Shown here piece after piece: positions 8,666-16,893 of a stretch of DNA of 64,000 nt (its first letter is position 1; the number at the start of each line of letters is the position of its first letter). Location of the stretch: assembly GCF_002741015.1 (NCBI RefSeq), contig NZ_CP016620.1, positions 248,001-312,000 on the forward strand, given 5' to 3'. Below the pieces are notes generated by a model that saw only the letters and a program-made list of their open reading frames with translations, was not told where the DNA came from and searched no databases. Source of the DNA: Microvirga ossetica. Its GTDB lineage: Bacteria > Pseudomonadota > Alphaproteobacteria > Rhizobiales > Beijerinckiaceae. The translations under genes were made by a program, and so were the position numbers.

Positions 8666-9406
8666 GTGGCGGTTCTCGAACTCACCAATATCTCCAAACA
8701 CTTCGGTGCCATCCAAGCGGTCAATGATGTTTCACTGTCACTTGAAGCGGGACAGGTTGTTGGCCTCATGGGTGACAATGGAGCCGGCAAATCCACATTG
8801 GTGAAAATGATCGCAGGCAACTTTAGACCGAGCCACGGGACGATGTCCCTGAACGGTGTGGAACTCGTCCTTCACCGTCCCGTGGAAGCGCGACAGCATG
8901 GTATCGAGATCGTCCACCAAGACCTGGCTTTGTGTAACAATCTAACGGCTGCCGCGAACGTCTTCCTCGGACGCGAAATGTGCCGCGCCTTCGGCCCCTT
9001 GCGTGTGCTCGACTATAGGACAATGTACAGGCGCGCCGGCGAAATCTTTCGGGAGTTGAAGTCGGAAACGCGTTCGCGTGATCTCGTCAAGCAGATGTCG
9101 GGCGGCCAGCGGCAAGCGGTGGCGATCGCCCGCACCATGCTCTCAGAAGCCACGATCGTGCTAATGGACGAGCCAACAGCGGCAATTTCGGTTCGTCAGG
9201 TTGCCGAAGTTCTAAACCTGATCCGCCACTTGCGGGACCGCGGCATTGCAGTTGTTCTCATCAGCCATCGCATGCCGGATGTGTTCACTGTCGCCGACCG
9301 GGTCATTGTGATGCGGCGCGGCAAAAAAGTTGCAGACAAACACATCGCTGCGAGTTCGCCTGAAGAAGTGACAGGACTTATCACCGGCGCCATCGAACAA
9401 GTATGA
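8666..9406 (+). CDS. Sugar ABC transporter ATP-binding protein, second system
   Basis: This 246-residue single-domain ATPase has Walker A LMGDNGAGKSTLVKM, signature QMSGGQRQAVAIART, Walker B IVLMDEPTAAIS and a switch His in LISHRMPDV. GTG start. It is clearly paralogous to the ATPase at 3619 (same length class and same GDNGAGK loop). It lies 32 bp before its permease. Confidence 0.92.
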   Translation: MAVLELTNISKHFGAIQAVNDVSLSLEAGQVVGLMGDNGAGKSTLVKMIAGNFRPSHGTMSLNGVELVLHRPVEARQHGIEIVHQDLALCNNLTAAANVFLGREMCRAFGPLRVLDYRTMYRRAGEIFRELKSETRSRDLVKQMSGGQRQAVAIARTMLSEATIVLMDEPTAAISVRQVAEVLNLIRHLRDRGIAVVLISHRMPDVFTVADRVIVMRRGKKVADKHIAASSPEEVTGLITGAIEQV

Positions 9407-9438
9407 TCGAGACGGCTCGTCGGCATTAGGACGAAACA

Positions 9439-10437
9439 ATGACAATCATCCTCGATCAAACAATCGCGCAAAAGCAGCAGAACTGGCTCACAGCGATCCT
9501 GGGTCGCCAGACATTCTGGGTTCTGATCGCCGTTGTACTCGCCTGCATTTTCCTGTCCTTTGCAACCGATTCTTTCGCAACCGCCAAGAATTTGTACAAC
9601 ATAACTCGCAACGTCACTTTCATTGCGATTATTGCACTTGGTATGACGCTAGTCATCATCTCCGGTGGCATCGACTTGTCAGTCGGATCCGTGCTTTGCC
9701 TTTGCAGCATGGTGCTTGCAGTTGTCATGCATGCTGGCTACAGCATCGAGGTCGGCATCGCTGCCTCGATCAGTACTGCCCTTCTGATCGGGGCTTTCAA
9801 CGGAATCCTGATCGCCTATTTGGGCTTTCCACCATTCGTGGTCACGCTCGGCATGTTATCGATTGCACGCAGCCTTGCGATGGTCGCATCCAACAACACG
9901 GTGGTCTTCCAGTTCGGGCCCGATCACGATAAGCTCCTGGCGCTCGGCGGCGGAGCTTGGCTCCTCGGTATCGCGAATCCAGTGCTTTATATGATCGTGC
10001 TGGCGCTCTTCACCGGCTTTTTACTGCGCTGGACCCGATTCGGTCGCTATGTCTTTGCTATCGGCGATAATGAGCATGCCGCGACGCTCACGGGTATCCC
10101 TGTGCGAAAGATCAAGGTCGCCGTTTATATGATATCTTCCTTGTCAGCGGGGATCGCCGGCATCATCCAAACCGGATGGCTTGGAGCGGTCACCACCAAC
10201 ATCGGCGCTGGAATGGAACTGCAAGTGATCGCCGCCGCCGTCATTGGCGGCGCCAATCTCGCTGGTGGTGTCGGTACCGCCTCCGGCGCGCTTATCGGCG
10301 CCGCTCTGATCGAAGTAATCCGCAACAGTCTCGGACTGCTCGGCATCAACGCCTTTTGGCAGGGCACCTTCATCGGCGGCGCCATTGTACTCGCCGTCCT
10401 ATTCGACAGGATTCGCAACTTCCGACAGAGCGAATAG
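9439..10437 (+). CDS. Sugar ABC transporter permease, second system
   Basis: This 332-residue BPD_transp_2 permease has the conserved ISGGIDLSVGSVLCL loop and the AAAVIGGANLAGGVGTASGAL segment that couples to the ATPase. About eight to ten membrane segments are visible. Together with 8666 and 6409 it makes a complete uptake system, probably for a related but different sugar than the 2567-5379 system. Confidence 0.9.
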   Translation: MTIILDQTIAQKQQNWLTAILGRQTFWVLIAVVLACIFLSFATDSFATAKNLYNITRNVTFIAIIALGMTLVIISGGIDLSVGSVLCLCSMVLAVVMHAGYSIEVGIAASISTALLIGAFNGILIAYLGFPPFVVTLGMLSIARSLAMVASNNTVVFQFGPDHDKLLALGGGAWLLGIANPVLYMIVLALFTGFLLRWTRFGRYVFAIGDNEHAATLTGIPVRKIKVAVYMISSLSAGIAGIIQTGWLGAVTTNIGAGMELQVIAAAVIGGANLAGGVGTASGALIGAALIEVIRNSLGLLGINAFWQGTFIGGAIVLAVLFDRIRNFRQSE

Positions 10438-10450
10438 GCGGATGGCAGCT

Positions 10451-10475
10451 GGTCCCTTTGTTGCACGAAGGGGCC
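10451..10475 (+). terminator. Hairpin after second sugar permease
   Basis: GGTCCCTT at 10451-10458 pairs with AAGGGGCC at 10468-10475 (one G-U pair), 14 bp after the stop codon. A weak T-containing tail follows. Confidence 0.5.
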
Positions 10476-10544
10476 GGTTGGTGTCTGAATCTGGATGTCG
10501 TAGGACAGCGCGCATTTATATGGCGAGCTGCGGCGGGAGATGAA

Positions 10545-10961
10545 CTATTCTCCACCAAGCCGTGGACGTAAAGGCCAACCTGAGACGTTGAAAGCACCCG
10601 TGCTTGTGACCATGCAAATGCCACCTGATCAGAGGTCGGTGCGCCGTCTGGTGAGGTGCGGGCATCAGTGATCGAGGATCTGTCCGAAGTCGCGCCTGAT
10701 CGGGTTCTCACAGAGGCTGTGGAGCCCAGCGCACATCTGAAGAGCGATGAATGGAAGGCGTCCGTGTTCCTGGGCAGTATGTTTGCAGGCCACGACACCG
10801 TCCACCATAAGGATCGCGAATATGTCCGTGTTCCGGTTCACATCAACTCGGCGGAAGGCTTCAATGATCGGATCCGCCGCACCGTTTCAGGTGTGTTCCA
10901 CCACTTCAGTCCATATATGAAGGATCTGTGCTTCAACGAGATCGGCTTTCGCTGGTCGTAA
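10545..10961 (+). pseudogene. IS1595-family transposase remnant
   Basis: The 3' part reads HDTVHHKDREYVR, HINSAEGFNDRIRRTVSGVF and HHFSPYMKDLCFNEIGFRW, the C-terminal catalytic region of ISXO2/IS1595 transposases. An upstream piece (SRGRKGQPETLKAPVLVTMQ) is in another frame, and the first half of the gene is missing. Frameshifts and loss of the N-terminus make it non-functional. Confidence 0.7.
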
Positions 10962-11197
10962 CGGGTGGTTACAGGTCAGGCGCCGCGCCGCACGCGCAGA
11001 GGGTGTCAGGTGACCAAGACCTTATAAGCACGAATTTTGCCTGCACTTCAACTTCCAGCCGTATACCGCGCAGCCGTCGGATACGAGATGCGACGTACGA
11101 AGGCCGGCGGGATCGACCTCGTCTCGAAAGTAGCTGTCTTTGATGGAGCACCCCACCTTTTAGCAAGCCGGTTCTGAGTGACAGTGTCGATCTGGAA

Positions 11198-11568
11198 CTA
11201 TGTGGTGAAAGGAAGTGTCTGGGCGGCCTCGGGATTGAAGAGCGTACCGTGTCTCAGCATGGCGCAGGCCACGTTCAGGAGACGGTCGGCCACACTGCGC
11301 AGAGCGCGTGGATGGGAATGACCGCGTTCGCGCAGCTAAGCTGTGAAAGTCAGGATTTGACTTGTCAGACAGTGATGGGCCAAGTCTCGTTCTGCGCGAA
11401 CAAGCCGAGTTGAGAGCCTGCCATTCTGGCGTGGTCGCCTTCGGCTTGGACAATGCGGGTGGTCAAGCCCCACAGCCGCTTAGCGGTGCGCCGCGGGCGC
11501 AGGGCTTGAGGGCACGCCGGAGCCCCAAGCCATAATACAGGCTGCCAGAGTGCAACTCGCTCTGACAC
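11198..11568 (-). pseudogene. IS110-family transposase remnant
   Basis: Three minus-strand frames give adjoining pieces of one protein. The last piece reads HPRALRSVADRLLNVACAML followed by RHGTLFNPEAAQT and a stop, typical of the C-terminal end of some IS110 (COG3547) transposases. Earlier pieces (EWQALNSACSRRTRL, QPVLWLGAPACPQALRP) are out of frame. Several frameshifts are needed to join them. The family assignment rests on the tail only. Confidence 0.5.
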
Positions 11569-11734
11569 TGTCCGTCAAATCAAGTCTAAGAATCTACATC
11601 TGATCCTCAGAGTGCCGATTGACCGCGTAAGCAACATGGCAAGACCGAGGCTTCCGACCCTATCATGCGACAGTCAACGCTGCCCGCGGAAAAAACCATC
11701 CTCCAACAAGTGATATCAACCAGACAAACAAAAC

Positions 11735-12549
11735 GGCATCGTCAAGTTAACGAGTTGAGGTCGGAACGCCGGCTCTGCATCCGCGGATCAGAAGGTCGGC
11801 GCAACGCCGGTCACATCACTCCAAGTCATAAAGGCTTGCGCCCGGAATGCGCGATGGTCAGCTGCATTGGTGTTTGACGGACGGCGAAAGAGGTTCCCAA
11901 CCTGGTCATGAACCGAGAGAAAGCGTTGGGCCTGCCCAGCTGACTTGAAGCGCTTCATGATGCGCTCGCGCCGACGGGTCGGTTGGTGACTATTTTCGGC
12001 TCGATTGTTCAAGCCTTTACGCTGGCGGTGCTCCACACCCGGCATGACAGCCTTCTTCGCGGCGGCATAGCTGGCCAGCTTGTCCGTGATCATCACGCGC
12101 GGTGACCGGCCCTGACGCTTCAGCAGTTTGCGCAGCAAGCGCTTGGCCGCCTCCGCGTTGCGCCGACTCTGAACCAGGATGTCGAGTACGACTCCATGCT
12201 GGTCCACGGCACGCCAGAGCCAATGCTTTTTACCAGCGATGCTGATCACAACCTCATCGAGATGCCATTTGTCGCCAGGAGCCGGATGACGCCTGCGGAT
12301 CTGGTTGGCAAAATCCTGGCCGAACTTCATCGCCCACTGCCGTACCGTCTCGTGGCTGACCAGGATACCTCGGGCAGCGAGCATCTCTTCAACCATGCGC
12401 AGGCTCAAGGGGAACCGGAAATACAGCCACACAACGTGGCTGATGACCTCAGCAGGGAACCGGTGGCGGGCATAGCGAGGATGACGGGTCAGGTTCATGC
12501 CCGCGCGTATGCCAGCATCTCGTCACCACCGCGTTAACTTGACGATGCC
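11735..12549 (-). mobile_element. IS6-family element, copy 2 (815 bp, inverted)
   Basis: Same 18-bp ends as copy 1 (11735-11752 and 12532-12549) in the opposite orientation. Its right end cuts a universal stress protein gene at 12550. Its left flank AACAAAAC mirrors the left flank of copy 1, which records the inversion. The outer flank CCGCCGAG does not match the inner flank of copy 1, so the ancestral insertion itself had already lost its target duplication. Confidence 0.92.
11788..12498 (-). CDS. IS6-family transposase (copy 2)
   Basis: This 236-residue DDE transposase is intact and nearly identical to the one at 5549-6259, with the same HLDEVVISIAGKKHWLWRA motif. Two residue differences show that the two copies have begun to diverge since duplication, or that one was replaced by recombination. 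Confidence 0.92.
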   Translation of the reverse strand: MNLTRHPRYARHRFPAEVISHVVWLYFRFPLSLRMVEEMLAARGILVSHETVRQWAMKFGQDFANQIRRRHPAPGDKWHLDEVVISIAGKKHWLWRAVDQHGVVLDILVQSRRNAEAAKRLLRKLLKRQGRSPRVMITDKLASYAAAKKAVMPGVEHRQRKGLNNRAENSHQPTRRRERIMKRFKSAGQAQRFLSVHDQVGNLFRRPSNTNAADHRAFRAQAFMTWSDVTGVAPTF

Positions 12550-13337
12550 CCGCCGAGCATCGTTTCGCGCAGGCGCGAATGGACATAAGCGCCCATCACG
12601 ATCATGTCGGCGCGTGTCAGGTGGGCATGGTTGCGCAGGGTCTCGGCGACATCCCCATTCATGGCCGGCAGCGCCAGGACATTCACCGTGACGCCATGGC
12701 GGGTGAGATGCCGCGCGATCTCCGCGCCAGGTACCGTGTGCCCCAGCTCCTTCTCGCCCGTGACGCTGATCAGCTCGACCTGAGTGGCGGCCCGCAGGAA
12801 CGGCAGGGCGTCATTGAGGGCCCGCGCCGCCTTGGCGCTGCCATCCCATGCCACGACGATCCGGTCACCCGCAAAAGTGTCCCGTCCCTGCGGCACGACG
12901 ATGAGGGGCCGACCGCTGTCGGTGAGCACGGCCTCGATCAGTCCCCGATCAAGGGCCAGGGCAATCGGTTCGGCGTCCAGAACCGTCAGGTCATGGGCGC
13001 GGGCGAGGGAGCTGAAGCTCCTGATGAGATCCGGATAGGCAAGCTGCGGCGCCTGCGCAGTGCAGGCCAGGCCCGATGCCGCCGCGGCGCGCTGGGACGA
13101 GTCCGCAACGGCGCGGGCAAGCCCATCCAGCCGGCGATTCTCGGCGGCCACCAGCCCTTCGGCAAAAGCGCTGATGAAGGCGTGCGTTACGGTCAATTTA
13201 AGCGACGCGGCCTGAACAGTCACATGGGCGTTCGCCTGCCGGGCGAGCGCGAGCCCATAAGTCAGGGCTGACGAGCGTTCCTCGGCGTCGCCTTCTTCCG
13301 TAATCCCGATCAGGATGCTGCGAATGTTCTGGAGCAT
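12550..13337 (-). pseudogene. Universal stress protein, C-terminus lost to IS6
   Basis: The frame starts at MLQNIRSILIGITEEG with GGGAGG 5 bp upstream. It contains a UspA-type fold in two halves: residues 1-145 and a second half with RIVVAWDGSAKAARAL and ADMIVMGAYVHSRLRE. The ATP-binding loop GxxVHSRLRETMLGG is reached, but about 20 final residues are replaced by IS6 sequence after 12550. UspA proteins usually end within about 20 residues of LGG, so loss is small but includes the last strand. It may be destabilised rather than fully dead. Confidence 0.8.
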
Positions 13338-13556
13338 GGAATCCTCCCTCTCAACGTGTCGTTCTGTTTTAAGTCTGATGACATCTGCTTTCGTCCGAGA
13401 CCTGGGAGGAGATCGTCGATGCGATCCACTGCTCGACGGTCTACTGGAATGCGCACCGTCATCCGTTTGTCTGGGGCAGGCGCCGGCGGCATCGCCCACG
13501 CCGCTCACCCGGTATTGCTCTTCTACCCAAGGCAGGATGACTTACCGGATGCACCA

Positions 13557-13762
13557 CTAAGACCGTGGCGTCCAGTTCCATGGAAGCAGTTCGTCGACCC
13601 TGTTGGCCGGGTGATCGGCGATGCGCTCGATGACGTCAGCAAGATAGGCTTGCGGGTTGATGCCGTTCATTTTGCAGGTTTCGACGATGGTGTAGATGAC
13701 CGCTGCGCGATCGCCACCGGCATCGGAACCGCTGAAGAGATAGTTTTTCCGGCCCAGTGCCA
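13557..13762 (-). pseudogene. IS66 TnpC transposase, 3' part
   Basis: The minus strand reads ALGRKNYLFSGSDAGGDRAA and ends DHPANRVDELLPWNW, the highly conserved C-terminus of IS66 TnpC. It is one half of a gene split by the recombinase element. Its codons join without gap or shift to the 5' part that ends at 16347 (IRPL + ALGRK). The gene lacks the rest of the IS66 set (TnpA, TnpB) here. Confidence 0.85.
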
Positions 13763-14245
13763 TCGCCCGTTCATTCTGCCCATGTCGGCGAAGAGCGTGA
13801 GGTTCATTATCGTTGGCATCCCTACTTTGGCCGAAAGGTCAGCGTGCGGCGGGTCGAGGAGCGGGCGACTGGCCGGTTTCTCCAGGTGGAAGGCCCATCT
13901 GGCATTGTCGTCTCGATTCCGGGCTGGATGTTAGATCCCATCGCTTGCGCCAAGATGAGAATTGGCCCGCCACAGATTGATCTCGCAGCGTTGTCCGATC
14001 TGAAGAGACTGGTCATGCCGACCGCTGCTTCCCCAAACTCCCCGAGCGCAATCAGATTCGCATGGGAGGAAGTCGATGAAACAGAACAACGTGTCAGCTC
14101 CGATCGCGGGCAGGCAGATGAGCCTGATATTCGAACCCCGCAGATTGGACGGGATGCGCGACGCGGAGCGGGCGAAGACAGTACTGCTTCTTGCCCAAAT
14201 CCTGATGCAGGCCGCCGGCCTCGTCGTCGAGGAGTTGGGCGATGA
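13757..14245 (+). CDS. DUF5372-like protein, first gene of recombinase element
   Basis: The protein contains VHYRWHPYFGRKVSVRR near residue 15 and GWMLDPIACAKMRIGPP near residue 55, then LAALSDLKRLV. I associate this with the DUF5372 family often found just upstream of recombinase genes in rhizobia. Function is unknown. In the integrated state the only in-frame start is GTG at 13757, which belongs to antisense IS66 sequence. In a circular form it would start MKPASPSPVHS from the ATG at 16329. The last 57 codons overlap the next gene in another frame, so the true C-terminus may be shorter. Confidence 0.55.
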   Translation: MPSPVHSAHVGEEREVHYRWHPYFGRKVSVRRVEERATGRFLQVEGPSGIVVSIPGWMLDPIACAKMRIGPPQIDLAALSDLKRLVMPTAASPNSPSAIRFAWEEVDETEQRVSSDRGQADEPDIRTPQIGRDARRGAGEDSTASCPNPDAGRRPRRRGVGR

Positions 14246-14255
14246 CGAAGTCTGA
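14076..14255 (+). CDS. Small recombinase-linked protein, 59 aa
   Basis: ATG at 14076 follows GGGAGGAAGTCG, a strong ribosome binding site. The protein begins MKQNNVSAPIAGRQMSLIFE and ends LMQAAGLVVEELGDDEV. It overlaps the recombinase start by 14 bp. Small genes of this kind sit before such recombinases in rhizobia; I know no proven function. A directionality or DNA-binding accessory role is possible but speculative. Confidence 0.65.
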   Translation: MKQNNVSAPIAGRQMSLIFEPRRLDGMRDAERAKTVLLLAQILMQAAGLVVEELGDDEV

Positions 14256-16314
14256 TCTGATCCCGACGGTGCTGCTGAGGCGCAAGGCCGTCGTCTATGT
14301 GCGCCAGTCGACGCAATCCCAGGTCATGACCAATCTGGAGAGCCAGCGGCGCCAATATGATCTCGTCGATCTTGCACGCCAGCACGGCTTCGCCGACATT
14401 GAGGTCATCGACGATGATCTGGGCCGATCGGCGAGCGGGACGGTGGCGCGCCCGGGCTTCGATCGCCTGGTTGCATGGTTGTGCGCGGGCAAGGTCGGCG
14501 CTGTGTTGTGCCTGGATGCATCGCGGCTCGCGCGCAATGGCCGTGACTGGCATCATCTGCTGGAGTTGTGCGGACTTGTCGAAGCCCGCGTCATCGACCA
14601 TGACGGCGTGTACAACCCCTGCCAGCCCAACGATCGCCTGGTTTTGGGTATGAAAGGCAGCATCAGCGAGTTTGAGCTCGGCGTGCTCAGGACACGGATG
14701 CTCGAGGCCGCCAAGTCGAAAGCGCGTCGGGGCGAGCTGCGCTTGTCAGTACCGTTCGGTTACATCTGGCACCGCGAAGCAGGTCTGGGGCTCGACCCTG
14801 ATCTGCGCTTGCAGGAGGTGATCCGGCTCATCTTCGCCCGCTTCCGCGAACTCGGCAGCGCGCGACAGGTGTTATTGTCGATGACGGCTGATCAGATCCA
14901 CTTCCCACGGCCTTCGGATGAGGGCCGCATGACCAGCTTTACCTGGTTGCCGATCCGCTATCGCAACGTGATCGGCGTGCTCAAGAACCCCTTTTACGCG
15001 GGCGTGTACGTTTACGGGAAAAGCGAAAAGCGGACCTCTATTGTCGATGGGAGGGCCCGCCGGAGCTACGGCCACGGCAAGCCGGTCGGGACCTGGGAAG
15101 TGTTCATCAAGGATCATCACGAAGGGTACGTCAGCTGGGAGGAATACGAGCGAAACCAGAAGCAGTTGGCGCTCAACAACTATGGTCGCGCCGACGGGGT
15201 AAAATCCGGCCGTGGCGGCAAGGCACTGCTGTCAGGCGTTATGACGTGTGGACGGTGCGGGCGGCGACTGAGCGTGGCCTATACCGGTAATCCGCAAAGT
15301 CGACCTGTCTATCGCTGCGACAAGCCCAACCTGATGATGGGCTTGCCCCGGTGCATGACCTTCGGTGGCCCCAGGGTGGACGCGGCTGTTGCGCGTGAAC
15401 TGTTGCGCGCGGTAGAACCCTTGGCGATTGAGGCCGCGTTCGAGGCGGAGCGAATGCACCGGGAACGACAAGATGATCAACGCCAGATCCTCGATCTGGA
15501 GCTTAAGCAGGCCCGCTACGAGGCCGGTCTTGCTGAGCGCCGCTATGCTGCCTGTGATCCCGACAATCGTTTGATCGCTGCGCAGTTGGAGAGAAACTGG
15601 GAAATTGCCTTACGCCGCGTGCAAGATCTGGAGGCGCGCCAGCCCGCCGGAACCCCATCGACCATTGAGGTTGATCAAGGCGCTTTCGCCAACATGGCGG
15701 AAAACCTGTCAGCGGCCTGGAACACTCCTGATGTGACGATGCGTGCCCGTCAGCAACTGCTCCGGACGTTGATCGCAGACATCATTGTCGATGTCGACGA
15801 TACGGTTCGTGATGTCGTGCTCACGATCCATTGGCGGGGCGGCCAGCACTCAGAACTGCGTGTTCGCAAGCCGCGAACCGGCGAACACGGCTGCGCGACA
15901 GCGGAAGATGCGCTGGCAGTCATGCGCAGCATGGCCGGCCGCTGGTCTGACGAGCATATTGCCGCGTCGCTCAATCGGATGGGCTTGCCTACCGGCCAAG
16001 GTAAAACCTGGACGGCGCACCGCGTCTCTTCCGTTCGGCGCGTTCGCGGAATCCACGCCTATCGATCCGCGGAGAAAGACGGCGAATGGCTGACCATGAC
16101 CGAGGCGGCAATGGCGTTAGGCGTTACAAACCACGCGATACGTCGCCTCATCAAAACGGGCGTGCTTCCGGCTGTTCAGGTTGTCCCCGGTGCACCGTAT
16201 CAAATCCGAGCCGACGATCTGGCGTCAGAGCCGATCAAAACTGCGATGGCCCGGAAGGGCCGCCCGTGTCGCGCTGCTGATGCGGGTACGCTTCCAATGT
16301 TTACAGACACTTGA
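14242..16314 (+). CDS. Large serine recombinase
   Basis: 690 residues. The resolvase domain (1-150) has the nucleophile Ser in VYVRQSTQSQV and the Arg-rich active site in CLDASRLARNGRD. A recombinase domain follows (150-300), then a zinc ribbon with CGRCGRR and a later Cys pair, and a coiled-coil stretch near 400-440. A C-terminal helix-turn-helix (LTMTEAAMALGVTNHAIRRL) ends it. All key residues are present, so it should be active. The stop codon is only 30 bp from the right junction. Confidence 0.92.
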   Translation: MTKSDLIPTVLLRRKAVVYVRQSTQSQVMTNLESQRRQYDLVDLARQHGFADIEVIDDDLGRSASGTVARPGFDRLVAWLCAGKVGAVLCLDASRLARNGRDWHHLLELCGLVEARVIDHDGVYNPCQPNDRLVLGMKGSISEFELGVLRTRMLEAAKSKARRGELRLSVPFGYIWHREAGLGLDPDLRLQEVIRLIFARFRELGSARQVLLSMTADQIHFPRPSDEGRMTSFTWLPIRYRNVIGVLKNPFYAGVYVYGKSEKRTSIVDGRARRSYGHGKPVGTWEVFIKDHHEGYVSWEEYERNQKQLALNNYGRADGVKSGRGGKALLSGVMTCGRCGRRLSVAYTGNPQSRPVYRCDKPNLMMGLPRCMTFGGPRVDAAVARELLRAVEPLAIEAAFEAERMHRERQDDQRQILDLELKQARYEAGLAERRYAACDPDNRLIAAQLERNWEIALRRVQDLEARQPAGTPSTIEVDQGAFANMAENLSAAWNTPDVTMRARQQLLRTLIADIIVDVDDTVRDVVLTIHWRGGQHSELRVRKPRTGEHGCATAEDALAVMRSMAGRWSDEHIAASLNRMGLPTGQGKTWTAHRVSSVRRVRGIHAYRSAEKDGEWLTMTEAAMALGVTNHAIRRLIKTGVLPAVQVVPGAPYQIRADDLASEPIKTAMARKGRPCRAADAGTLPMFTDT

Positions 16315-16346
16315 ATATGGAGTGCACAATGAAACCTGCTTCACCA

Positions 16347-16485
16347 AAGGTCTGATTGCCCGCTCAGCGGCATTGTTGCTCATCTCAAGCCGCCCGTCAG
16401 TGGCGTAAACCGTGAGAGCCTTCCAGCGGGAGGTCATATAGCGGATCGCCTTGGCCAATTCGCTTTTGCCGCTGATGCGCGTGAG
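16347..16485 (-). pseudogene. IS66 TnpC transposase, internal part
   Basis: The minus strand reads LTRISGKSELAKAIRYMTSR, WKALTVYATDGRLEMSNNAA and ERAIRPL: the region around the catalytic Glu of IS66 TnpC. It continues in frame into 13557-13762 once the recombinase element is removed. At its other end it is fused to a decayed terminase gene near 16486, so the 5' two thirds of tnpC are missing. Confidence 0.85.
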
Positions 16486-16893
16486 CGTAGGCGCTGTCGA
16501 GCCGGTCGCACTTCAACTCCTTGGCGTTCGCGGCGCTGGTCGATGGCCTCGCTAGCTCGGGGCAGTTTTCGTGGTACCGCCCCACCATCTCGAACGGGTT
16601 GAGGGTCGCTTGCTCCTCGTGGGTGAGGATGAAGACCTTCAGGCCCTTCGAGTGGCTGACCGGTGATGGAAGCGTCCGCCGACGGAGGTGGAGCAGCCTT
16701 GCTGCCGTCCCTTCAGGATGAGGGCGCGAACCCGGCCGATCAGCCGGCGCTGCTCCTCGAGCTCCTCGTGGATATAGCGCTGGGCCTTGTTCAGGCTGAA
16801 GCGGACCAGCGGCCAGATCCAGAGGCAGCGAGAGGCGTAGTGCTCGAAGTCATCCTTCAGACACCGGCGGATCTCCCGTTCCCGTTCATTCAA
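16486..16893 (-). pseudogene. Phage terminase large subunit, decayed
   Basis: The N-terminal segment LIGRVRALILKGRQQGCST is the ATPase entry region of TerL. After FHHR the frame is lost by one base and continues as VSHSKGLKVFILTHEEQATL and NPFEMVGRYHENCP, then KELKCDRLDSAYA, before the IS66 fragment begins. About 135 codons of a protein normally over 450 remain. ATG at 16893 overlaps the small-subunit stop (ATGA), the classic phage packaging arrangement. Confidence 0.8.

Larger units (their letters stand above)
13763..16346 (+). mobile_element. Large-serine-recombinase mini-element inserted in IS66 tnpC
   Basis: A 2,584-bp insert separates two halves of an IS66 tnpC gene. CCA occurs at both junctions (13760-13762 and 16344-16346), and removing one copy plus the insert restores the frame IRPL-ALGRKNYLF exactly. 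Large serine recombinases cross over at a 2-bp core, so a short shared CCA fits. The insert holds only a DUF5372-like gene, a 59-residue gene and the recombinase. The ATG at 16329 near its right end would fuse in frame with the left-end gene if the ends were joined, which supports these boundaries. Confidence 0.75.

Noticed and set aside
13356..13934. 192-codon plus-strand frame over the USP promoter and IS66 fragment
   Set aside because: It runs antisense through conserved IS66 TnpC codons and then out of frame with the DUF5372-like gene; it is not a real protein.
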